A DNA stretch of 7,626 nt from Holophagae bacterium (GTDB lineage: Bacteria > Acidobacteriota > Thermoanaerobaculia > Thermoanaerobaculales > Sulfomarinibacteraceae). A program made the translations under genes and the position numbers. The notes under the pieces were generated by a model. The model was given only the letters and a program-made list of their open reading frames with translations, made no database searches and was not told the DNA's origin. The stretch lies in assembly GCA_030609785.1 (NCBI GenBank), contig JAUWTC010000107.1, positions 1 to 7,626 of the forward strand. The letters are read 5' to 3'. Shown here piece by piece: positions 1 through 5,533 of this stretch; position 1 is the stretch's first letter, and the number at the start of each line of letters is the position of its first letter.

Positions 1-330
<330 letters not shown>

Positions 331-380
331 CCCGGCGATGCGGAACAACACAATTGAACCGCAAAAAGCCACAAGAAGAG

Positions 381-534
381 TAGCCACAAAAAGGCACGAA
401 AAAGCACAAAAAAGGGAAAGAAGAAGAGGGTAACTTATTCTTTCATAGAAGGTTGCAAGCCAAGACACAGCTTCATATGTGTTTCTCTTCGTGCCTTTTT
501 GCGCCTTTTTGTGGCTATTTCTCCCTCTTTGTGG
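381..534. repeat. Inverted pair of CCACAAAAAGGCAC-type repeat arms
   Basis: Bases 381-395 (TAGCCACAAAAAGGC) are the exact reverse complement of 503-517, with 107 bases between them. In addition, 388-398 (AAAAAGGCACG) is the exact reverse complement of 490-500. Each arm is built of short degenerate units of the form GCCACAAA-A-GGCAC-AAAA, and a further CTTTGTGGC unit lies at 526-534. The same unit occurs as a direct tandem repeat at 5161-5190, so this looks like a dispersed intergenic repeat family. On the RNA level the arms could pair into a long A/U-rich stem downstream of guaB. Its function is unknown. Confidence 0.75.
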
Positions 535-569
535 CGTTGTCGTTGAGTTTTGCATGCGCCTCAGCCGAA

Positions 570-597
570 AGCTGACAGCTGATAGCTGATCGCTATT
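570..597. repeat. Tandem AGCTGAY heptamer repeat upstream of gmd
   Basis: Three consecutive heptamers AGCTGAC, AGCTGAT and AGCTGAT fill 570-590, followed by a decayed unit CGCTATT at 591-597. The array ends 17 bases before the gmd start codon. Each unit contains the AGCT palindrome, so the array can self-pair in several registers. It may be a fragment of a dispersed simple repeat; a regulatory role is unproven. Confidence 0.6.
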
Positions 598-614
598 CTG
601 CTATCCTCCGCGCC

Positions 615-1649
615 ATGAAACGAGCGTTGATTACCGGCGTCACCGGGCAGGACGGCTCCTATCTGGCGGAACTGCTTCTGGACAAGGACTACGAGGTTCA
701 CGGAATCGTCAGGCGGTCCTCGACCTTTAACCGGCAGCGTATCGATCATCTCAGGTCTGATGCCGCAACCCGCGAGCGATTTCACCTGCATTACGGCGAC
801 CTTGGCGATGCCGAAAGTCTTGCGTCGGTCCTGGCGGAAACCAAGCCTGAAGAGGTCTACAATCTGGCGGCCCAGAGCCACGTAGGCATCTCTTTCAGCC
901 AGCCGAGTTACACCGGTGATGTCAGTGGTCTTGGGGCGATGCGCCTGCTTGAGGCGGTTCGACGTATCGTTCCCGAGGCCAGGTTCTACCAGGCATCTTC
1001 GTCTGAGCTTTTCGGCAAGGCCGTGGAAACTCCTCAGAGGGAGTCGACGCCGTTCCACCCCAGATCACCCTACGGGGTGGCCAAGTTGTATGCCTTCTGG
1101 GCAACGGTCAACTATCGGGAGGCCTATGGGCTCTTCACCGCAAACGGAATCCTCTTCAATCACGAGTCACCCAGGCGGGGAGAGAACTTCGTCACCCGCA
1201 AGATCACGCAAGCGGTTGCGGAGATTGCTGCCGGGCGGCGGGACTCCGTAGCGCTCGGAAATCTCGAGGCTCGTCGGGACTGGGGCTATGCCGGCGAGTT
1301 TGTGAGGGCGATGTGGCTGATGCTGCAGCGGGAGACGCCGGAGGACTACGTGATCGGGACAGGTGAGACCCACTCGGTCCGAGAATTCGCGCAGTTGGCT
1401 TTTCGCGAAGCCGGGGTGGAGCTGGTGTGGGATGGGGAGGGCGAGGACGAAGTCGGGAAAGATGCCGCTACCGGTGCGGTCCGAGTCAGAGTAGATTCCG
1501 AATACTACCGCCCCTCCGAGGTGGATCTTCTGCTTTCGGATCCCAGCCGTGCCCGGGACGAGTTGGGGTGGACGCCTGAAGTCCACTTCGAGCAACTCGT
1601 GCGCATGATGGTCCGTTCAGACCTCGCGGCGGTCGGAGTAGTCCTGTAA
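615..1649 (+). CDS. gmd: GDP-mannose 4,6-dehydratase
   Basis: Gmd converts GDP-D-mannose to GDP-4-keto-6-deoxymannose in the cytoplasm, the first step to GDP-fucose, GDP-rhamnose and related sugars of O-antigen, capsule or glycoproteins. It is a 344-residue short-chain dehydrogenase of the extended type. The N-terminal Rossmann motif GVTGQDG is at residues 8-14, followed by the family signature [14 protein letters not shown] (33-46). By comparison with E. coli Gmd the catalytic residues are Ser129 (Thr in E. coli, a conservative change), Glu131 and Tyr153, with Lys157 completing YxxxK. The stretch [17 protein letters not shown] (182-198) is diagnostic. The C-terminus has the usual [23 protein letters not shown] segment. 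The length is close to the family norm. The start at 615 gives the canonical N-terminus, but only a weak Shine-Dalgarno is visible before it. No fcl/wcaG or rmd partner is adjacent, so the final sugar cannot be named. Confidence 0.96.
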   Translation: MKRALITGVTGQDGSYLAELLLDKDYEVHGIVRRSSTFNRQRIDHLRSDAATRERFHLHYGDLGDAESLASVLAETKPEEVYNLAAQSHVGISFSQPSYTGDVSGLGAMRLLEAVRRIVPEARFYQASSSELFGKAVETPQRESTPFHPRSPYGVAKLYAFWATVNYREAYGLFTANGILFNHESPRRGENFVTRKITQAVAEIAAGRRDSVALGNLEARRDWGYAGEFVRAMWLMLQRETPEDYVIGTGETHSVREFAQLAFREAGVELVWDGEGEDEVGKDAATGAVRVRVDSEYYRPSEVDLLLSDPSRARDELGWTPEVHFEQLVRMMVRSDLAAVGVVL

Positions 1650-1687
1650 ATAATCGAATATTAAGGAAATAAAGGCCGGAGTTTTTC

Positions 1688-3319
1688 ATGAAGATCGTCG
1701 AGTGCATTCCCAACATCTCCGAGGGCCGCCGTGCCGAAATCTACGACGCAGTCGCCCAGGCTGCCGCTGGGGTTGCCGGCGTGCAACTGTTGGATGTCGA
1801 CCCCGGCGCCGAGACCAACCGAACCGTTATCACTTTTGTCGGTGAGCCCGAGGCGGTGCTGGAGGGCGCCTTTCAGCTGGTCAAGGCATCGTTTGACTTG
1901 ATCGACATGCGGGAGCACTCGGGCGCCCATGCCCGCCAGGGTGCGACTGACGTCTGCCCGTTCGTGCCGGTTTCGGGTATCTCGGTTGAAGAGTGCGTCG
2001 AGCTTTCCAGACGCCTCGCGCAGAGGGTGGGCGACGAACTCGGCGTGCCGGTCTACCTCTACGAGTTCGCGGCGACCCGGCCGGAGCGGAAGTCACTTGC
2101 GGACATCCGGCAGGGTGAGTACGAGGCCCTGGAAGAAAAGCTGAAGACCGATGAGTTTGCCCCGGATTTCGGTCCGGCGACCTTTGTTCCCAGTTTCGGT
2201 GTGATGGTCACCGGCGTTCGGAAGTTCCTGGTCGCATACAACGCCAATCTCAACGTCACCGACAAACGATGGGCCAATCGGGTCGCTTTCGATGTTCGCG
2301 AGAAGGGCCGCATGGTACCCGGGCCTGATGGGACCAAGGTCCAAAAGCCTGGTGCTCTCAAGGCAGTTCGAGGCGTTGGGTGGTACATTCCCGAGTACGG
2401 CTGTGCCCAGGTGTCGATGAATCTGGTCGATCTGGATGTGACTCCGATGCACATTGCATTCGACGCTTGTGCCAGCAGCGCCGAAAAGCGCGGAATGCGG
2501 GTTACCGGGTCCGAGTTGGTCGGCCTTGTCCAGAGAAAGAGCCTGGTCGATGCTGGGGCCTACTACCTCCAGAAGATGCAACGGTCTCCAGGCGTTCCCT
2601 ATGTCGATCTGATCCATGCGGCCGTTCGTTCGCTCGGACTGGCGGAACTGGCGCCTTTCGACCCCTCAAAGAACATCATTGAGGAGATGTTGGCGCCGGA
2701 AAGGCCATTGGCGTCGATGACCCTCCAGGAGTTTACGGACGAGACATCCCGCGACTCCACGGCCCCGGGCGGCGGGTCGGTGGCGGCACTGGCCGGAGCC
2801 ACGGGTGCCGCTCTGGCGGCGATGGTGGCCAATCTGCCTCATCCCAAGGCCGCCTTTGCCGGTGTTCGGGAAGAACTGGAAAGCATTGCGGTGCGGGGGC
2901 AAGAGGTCAAGCAGTGCCTTTTGGATGCGATCGACGATGACACATGGGCCTTCCAAAAGGTGATGGAAGCCGGCAAGCTTCCGACCGCCCAGCGGAAGGT
3001 CGCCATGCGGGAGGCGACGCTGGGAGCTGCAGCGGTGCCACTGGCTGTGGTTGAGATGTGTCCGGAGATCGTCGACCTGTGTCGGCGGGCGTTGGATGCC
3101 GGCATGAAGGCTTCGGCCTCCGATGCAGGGGTCGGCGCGACGATGGCTCGATCGGCGGCAGTCGGCGCCGCCATGAACGTTTCCATTAATCTTCAAGAGA
3201 TGGCAGACGACGAAGAGGCCGCAGACATGCTGCAAAGGGCCGATGCCGCATTGAAGGCGACCGAGGTGGCGTCCGAGGCCCTGGTGGCCGAGGTCTGGCG
3301 GCGCCTCGGTCGGGAATGA
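1688..3319 (+). CDS. ftcD: Bifunctional glutamate formimidoyltransferase / formimidoyltetrahydrofolate cyclodeaminase
   Basis: This enzyme passes the formimino group of formiminoglutamate (a histidine-degradation product) to tetrahydrofolate, then deaminates it to 5,10-methenyl-THF, feeding one-carbon metabolism in the cytosol. The 543 residues match the fused animal-type FTCD (about 541). The transferase part covers roughly 1-325: the N-terminus MKIVECIPNISEGR is typical, HSGAHARQGATDVCPFVP (77-94) holds His81, the likely equivalent of the catalytic His82 of pig FTCD, and VAYNANLNV follows. A short linker leads to the cyclodeaminase domain (about 343-540), which shows SMTLQEFTDETSRDSTAPGGGS, with PGGGS at 360-364, and the acidic IDDDTWAF segment at 415-422. 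A GGAG at 1678-1681, six bases before the ATG, supports the start. It lies 38 bases after gmd and 27 bases before the next gene. No hut genes are in view. Many bacteria carry the two activities as separate proteins, so the fusion is notable but not unique. Confidence 0.95.
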   Translation: MKIVECIPNISEGRRAEIYDAVAQAAAGVAGVQLLDVDPGAETNRTVITFVGEPEAVLEGAFQLVKASFDLIDMREHSGAHARQGATDVCPFVPVSGISVEECVELSRRLAQRVGDELGVPVYLYEFAATRPERKSLADIRQGEYEALEEKLKTDEFAPDFGPATFVPSFGVMVTGVRKFLVAYNANLNVTDKRWANRVAFDVREKGRMVPGPDGTKVQKPGALKAVRGVGWYIPEYGCAQVSMNLVDLDVTPMHIAFDACASSAEKRGMRVTGSELVGLVQRKSLVDAGAYYLQKMQRSPGVPYVDLIHAAVRSLGLAELAPFDPSKNIIEEMLAPERPLASMTLQEFTDETSRDSTAPGGGSVAALAGATGAALAAMVANLPHPKAAFAGVREELESIAVRGQEVKQCLLDAIDDDTWAFQKVMEAGKLPTAQRKVAMREATLGAAAVPLAVVEMCPEIVDLCRRALDAGMKASASDAGVGATMARSAAVGAAMNVSINLQEMADDEEAADMLQRADAALKATEVASEALVAEVWRRLGRE

Positions 3320-3346
3320 CTGGCGGTTCGGGAGGGTTTCCGAGGT

Positions 3347-4348
3347 ATGGCTGTGACGACGGAATCCATGTTTGAGACGGTTGACGTGCGGTCGTCCCTG
3401 GGCGGGACCATAGGGGTCGCCCTGGCTCGGGTGGTTGTACCCCTGTACTTTGGCCTCGGCGGCGTACTGAAGATTATCGACGCCAGTCCGACCCACCTTC
3501 CTGCCGCCCTGATCAAGTGGGCGGGAGCAGGCGGTGTGGACTTGCTGTACCTTTTGCGCCTGTCGATCGCCAGTGAGCTGGCGGTTGCGGGTTTGATGGT
3601 ACTGGTGCCTCGGCTCGCCAGGCCGATCGGGCTGTTCCTCCTGGGCCTGTTCCTCCCGGTGTTGATCGGCGACCTGATGCTCGGTTCCTCGAGCTGCGGG
3701 TGTTTCGGTGCGGTCTCGGTCTCCCCGTGGGTGACTCTTGTCATCGACGGTGGCCTCTTTGCCGGCCTGTGGTATTTCGGCGGTAAGGCGGCTTCGCTCC
3801 GAGTTGAAAAGATACTGCCGACCCTTCCGGTGGTAGTGGCTGGGCTGTGGGTTGTCCTGAGCTTCATGGTCGGATTTGCCGTCGGTGGAACTGCCAATGG
3901 GAACAGCGTGTCCAATGAAAACGGTGTTACGACGGTTGTGGAGTTGCCGCTGGACGGGTTCTACCTGCCTCAGTACGGCTCCTGGATAGGCCGACAGTGG
4001 TCGGATCTGGATGTTTCCGCCTGGGTTGAGGGTTCGGTTCCCGGTCAGCTCGAGGGCGTTGAGTACCTTCTGTTCTACCGCAAGGATTGCGAACACTGTC
4101 ACGAGCTGATGGAAGCCTGGTTTTTCGGGCCATTGTTTGCACCGACTGTGGCCGTAGCCGTTCCTGATAGGACGGGGTTCCCGACTGAGAATCTGCAGCC
4201 TTTCGCCTGCCCTGAGTGCTCCCTGGCCGAATTGCCGGCGGGCATCGACTGGTTTTTCCAGACGCCTGTCCTCGTACGTCTGGAAGACGGCGTCGTCCGG
4301 TGCGCCGCAGAGGTCATTGCGGACGATCCTCAATGTCTGTTATTCTGA
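3347..4348 (+). CDS. MauE/DoxX-like membrane protein fused to a thioredoxin-like domain
   Basis: A 333-residue protein in two halves. Residues about 22-182 contain around five hydrophobic helices (near 22-42, 66-88, 94-113, 122-144, 160-182), with the C-G-C-F-G motif at 117-121 (Cys117, Cys119) as in the MauE/DoxX redox-associated membrane family. Residues about 195-333 look extracytoplasmic and thioredoxin-like: LLFYRKDCEHCHELM carries a CxxC (Cys248, Cys251), and TPVLVRLEDGVV resembles the cis-proline loop and following strand of thioredoxins. Between these lies a second CxxC, CPEC (Cys288, Cys291), and a single Cys is near the end. The inference is a membrane electron-relay or disulfide-handling protein; the substrate is unknown. 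MauE helps mature methylamine dehydrogenase, but no mau genes are present, so that role should not be assumed. A GGAGG at 3331-3335 lies 11 bases from the ATG, rather far; Met8 is an alternative start. It may be co-transcribed with ftcD. Confidence 0.72.
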   Translation: MAVTTESMFETVDVRSSLGGTIGVALARVVVPLYFGLGGVLKIIDASPTHLPAALIKWAGAGGVDLLYLLRLSIASELAVAGLMVLVPRLARPIGLFLLGLFLPVLIGDLMLGSSSCGCFGAVSVSPWVTLVIDGGLFAGLWYFGGKAASLRVEKILPTLPVVVAGLWVVLSFMVGFAVGGTANGNSVSNENGVTTVVELPLDGFYLPQYGSWIGRQWSDLDVSAWVEGSVPGQLEGVEYLLFYRKDCEHCHELMEAWFFGPLFAPTVAVAVPDRTGFPTENLQPFACPECSLAELPAGIDWFFQTPVLVRLEDGVVRCAAEVIADDPQCLLF

Positions 4349-4351
4349 GAT

Positions 4352-4379
4352 TTGCAAGTTCAATTGTGTTATATTATAA
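4352..4379 (+). promoter_or_regulatory. Candidate sigma-70-like promoter for the OmpA-family lipoprotein gene
   Basis: Directly after the stop of the preceding gene the base composition turns sharply AT-rich. TTGCAA (4352-4357) could serve as a -35 box. Overlapping -10-like hexamers follow in TATATTATAA (4370-4379); the TTATAA at 4374-4379 gives a 16-base spacer. The sigma factor preference of this organism is unknown, so this is position and composition evidence only. Confidence 0.4.
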
Positions 4380-4386
4380 GCGCTTC

Positions 4387-4433
4387 TCACGGCACGGCGC
4401 CGTGAAAAAATTTGGAGCGATTTTTTTTGGAGG
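4387..4433 (+). promoter_or_regulatory. Structured 5' leader with hairpins and strong ribosome binding site
   Basis: TCACGGC (4387-4393) pairs with GCCGTGA (4399-4405) around a five-base loop; the overlapping 4393-4404 is also a perfect 12-base palindrome (CACGGCGCCGTG). It is followed by AAAAAAT (4405-4411), which can pair with ATTTTTT (4420-4426) to form an A/U hairpin ending directly against the ribosome binding site GGAGG (4429-4433), six bases before the ATG. The T-run beside the Shine-Dalgarno could act as a translation enhancer, or the weak hairpin could modulate access. The function is inferred. Confidence 0.45.
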
Positions 4434-4439
4434 TCGAAG

Positions 4440-5081
4440 ATGAGAAAGATGATGTCCCCGGCGCTGGTAATTCTTGTGGTGGTTGGCCTCAGCCTGACGG
4501 GCTGCGCCACGAAGACGTATGTGCAGGAGCAGGTTGACGCTTCGGACCAGCGCATGGCCGCTAAGGTCGGCGAGGTTCAGAGTACTGTTGAGAGCAACCA
4601 GAAAGCCATCGGTGAGCTGGAAGTCAAGGAAGCTGCTCTGGCGGAAGAAGTCAAGAAGCTCTCCGTGACCGCCAACGACGCTCTGGCACGGGCGACCGAG
4701 GCTGGCAAACTGGCCAAGGGCAAGTTCCTCTACGAGGTCACCCTGACCGACAACGACGTCAAGTTCGGATTCAACAAATATAATCTGACCGATGCCGACA
4801 AGGCTGCCCTCGATGCCTTCGCCGGTAATGTCAAGAGTGCCAACCAGAACGCCTACATCGAGATCCAGGGCCACACCGACAGCATCGGTTCGGAGAAGGT
4901 CAACCTCGAGCTGGGCTACAAGCGTGCGCACCACGTGCTGCGTTACCTCAACATGGAGCACGGTTTCCCGCTGCACCGCATGAATGTCATCTCCTACGGT
5001 GAGATGAAGCCCATCGCGGACAACGGCAACAAAGAGGGTCGCGCGCAGAACCGCCGCGTCACCTTGGTTGTGATGAACTGA
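4440..5081 (+). CDS. OmpA-family peptidoglycan-associated lipoprotein
   Basis: A 213-residue outer-membrane lipoprotein expected to tether the outer membrane to peptidoglycan. The N-terminus MRKMM plus a hydrophobic stretch ends in the lipobox LTGC with Cys22 as lipidation site; residue +2 is Ala, so no Asp inner-membrane retention signal. Residues about 25-92 are rich in Ala, Glu, Lys and Val with heptad-like spacing, probably a helical or coiled-coil spacer. The OmpA domain covers about 98-213: VKFGFNKYNLT, then GHTDSIG (144-150) with Asp147 and Arg162 at the 15-residue spacing of the pair that binds diaminopimelate in OmpA/Pal proteins, and NRRVTLVV near the end. It resembles Pal, but no tol genes are adjacent and the helical spacer is longer than in typical Pal, so I leave the symbol empty. 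It has a strong GGAGG site and its own terminator, consistent with a well-expressed single-gene unit. Confidence 0.92.
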   Translation: MRKMMSPALVILVVVGLSLTGCATKTYVQEQVDASDQRMAAKVGEVQSTVESNQKAIGELEVKEAALAEEVKKLSVTANDALARATEAGKLAKGKFLYEVTLTDNDVKFGFNKYNLTDADKAALDAFAGNVKSANQNAYIEIQGHTDSIGSEKVNLELGYKRAHHVLRYLNMEHGFPLHRMNVISYGEMKPIADNGNKEGRAQNRRVTLVVMN

Positions 5082-5100
5082 AGAAACTCTTCGTGAGTTC

Positions 5101-5129
5101 AAGCCCGGGCTTTTGCCCGGGCTTTTTTT
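5101..5129 (+). terminator. Strong rho-independent terminator
   Basis: AAGCCCGGGC (5101-5110) pairs with GCCCGGGCTT (5115-5124) around a TTTT loop, and a T-run continues to 5129. It starts 20 bases after the stop codon of the lipoprotein gene and should end its transcript. Confidence 0.95.
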
Positions 5130-5160
5130 ATTGATAAAGCGTGTGCAATAACCAGCAATA

Positions 5161-5190
5161 GCCACAAAGAGGCACAAAGAGGCACAAAGA
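5161..5190. repeat. Three tandem decamers GSCACAAAGA
   Basis: GCCACAAAGA, GGCACAAAGA and GGCACAAAGA stand head to tail, followed by a decayed TCAAAG. The unit is clearly related to the arms at 381-417 and 490-534, so one repeat family occupies both long spacers of this window. There are no spacers between units, so it is not a CRISPR. Confidence 0.85.
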
Positions 5191-5216
5191 TCAAAGTAAA
5201 AAGGGCCGGTGGGAGC

Positions 5217-5304
5217 GCGGGGCAGGAACCGGCACAAGGCCGAAGGCCTGCCACGGCGAAGCCGAGGGGACTCCGGAGGAGTCCTGTGCGGGCGCTGCCC
5301 CGCA
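5217..5304. repeat. Cluster of small GC-rich hairpins enclosed by a long-range stem
   Basis: Four local inverted repeats stand close together: AGGCC-GAA-GGCCT (5237-5249), CGGC-GAA-GCCG (5254-5264), GGACTCC-GGA-GGAGTCC (5268-5284) and TGCGGG with CCCGCA (5287-5304). GCGGGGCA (5217-5224) is the exact complement of TGCCCCGC (5296-5303) and could close the first three into one multi-branched fold; it competes with the fourth. GGCAGG (5221-5226) can also pair with CCTGCC (5247-5252). Two of the loops are identical (GAA). This could be a structured RNA or a palindromic intergenic repeat; the sequence alone does not decide. Confidence 0.55.
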
Positions 5305-5408
5305 TTGTGACGGTGGAAATTGCGCTGAGCACCGAGCCTCTCGCAAAAGATAGAGGACCTTGGTCGGGTATAGCCCCCGTTCCGCGTGATTCGGCGGAAG
5401 GGTGCATT

Positions 5409-5440
5409 CGGGCACGGGCACGGGAACGGGCTCGGGCTCG
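5409..5440. repeat. CGGGNN hexamer array
   Basis: Five consecutive hexamers, CGGGCA, CGGGCA, CGGGAA, CGGGCT and CGGGCT, followed by CG. The fixed CGGG with only the last two positions varying points to a degenerate simple repeat. It lies about 95 bases before the OPT start codon. The runs of G at 6-base spacing on the + strand could in principle form a G-quadruplex. Confidence 0.75.
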
Positions 5441-5520
5441 AAAGCATGTCTCAGCTTCGACTGGTTGGTCTGTGGTAACGTGCCGAGATCGAAGCGTGGT
5501 CTTCGCAGTCGCTTCACCTG

Positions 5521-5526
5521 AGGAGG
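5521..5526 (+). promoter_or_regulatory. Ribosome binding site of the OPT transporter gene
   Basis: A full AGGAGG seven bases before the ATG at 5534. It fixes the start of the OPT reading frame against other possible starts. Confidence 0.9.
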
Positions 5527-5533
5527 GAACGAG

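Larger units (their letters stand above)
331..614. other. guaB-gmd intergenic spacer with repeats, no gene
   Basis: These 284 bases hold no credible coding sequence. The first part is A-rich on the + strand and the second T-rich, because two arms of one repeat family face each other (about 381-417 and 490-534). A heptamer repeat follows at 570-590, just before gmd. I see no classical GC-stem plus T-run terminator for guaB. No convincing -35/-10 pair could be chosen for gmd, although its promoter probably lies here. Confidence 0.7.
5130..5533. other. Repeat-rich spacer between the lipoprotein gene and the OPT gene
   Basis: About 400 bases without a credible gene. From left to right it holds a decamer repeat (5161-5190), a GC-rich cluster of small hairpins (5217-5304), an undistinguished stretch (5305-5408), a CGGGNN hexamer array (5409-5440), and a leader to the OPT gene. 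That leader has a 7-base inverted repeat, GCTTCGA (5454-5460) against TCGAAGC (5489-5495), and the ribosome binding site at 5521-5526. No clear promoter could be chosen. Confidence 0.7.

Noticed and set aside
561..1058. A 165-codon minus-strand frame opposite the 5' half of gmd
   Set aside because: It is antisense to the most conserved part of gmd and its sequence resembles no family I know.
2666..4333. A 555-codon open frame on the minus strand across the end of ftcD and the membrane protein gene
   Set aside because: It is antisense to two well-identified proteins, is rich in Arg, Gln, His and Gly as expected for a shadow frame in GC-rich DNA, and shows no recognisable domain or good ribosome binding site.
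4387..4411. Possible intrinsic terminator after the MauE-like gene
   Set aside because: The hairpin is followed by an A-run instead of a T-run on the coding strand; the T-run lies 15 bases further on, beside the ribosome binding site.
5161..5190. Possible CRISPR-like array
   Set aside because: The units are 10 bases, directly abutting, with no unique spacers and no cas genes in view.
4374..5447. A 357-codon minus-strand frame across the lipoprotein gene and the following spacer
   Set aside because: It is antisense to a clear OmpA-family gene, runs through the terminator and repeat arrays, and has no family-like segment.
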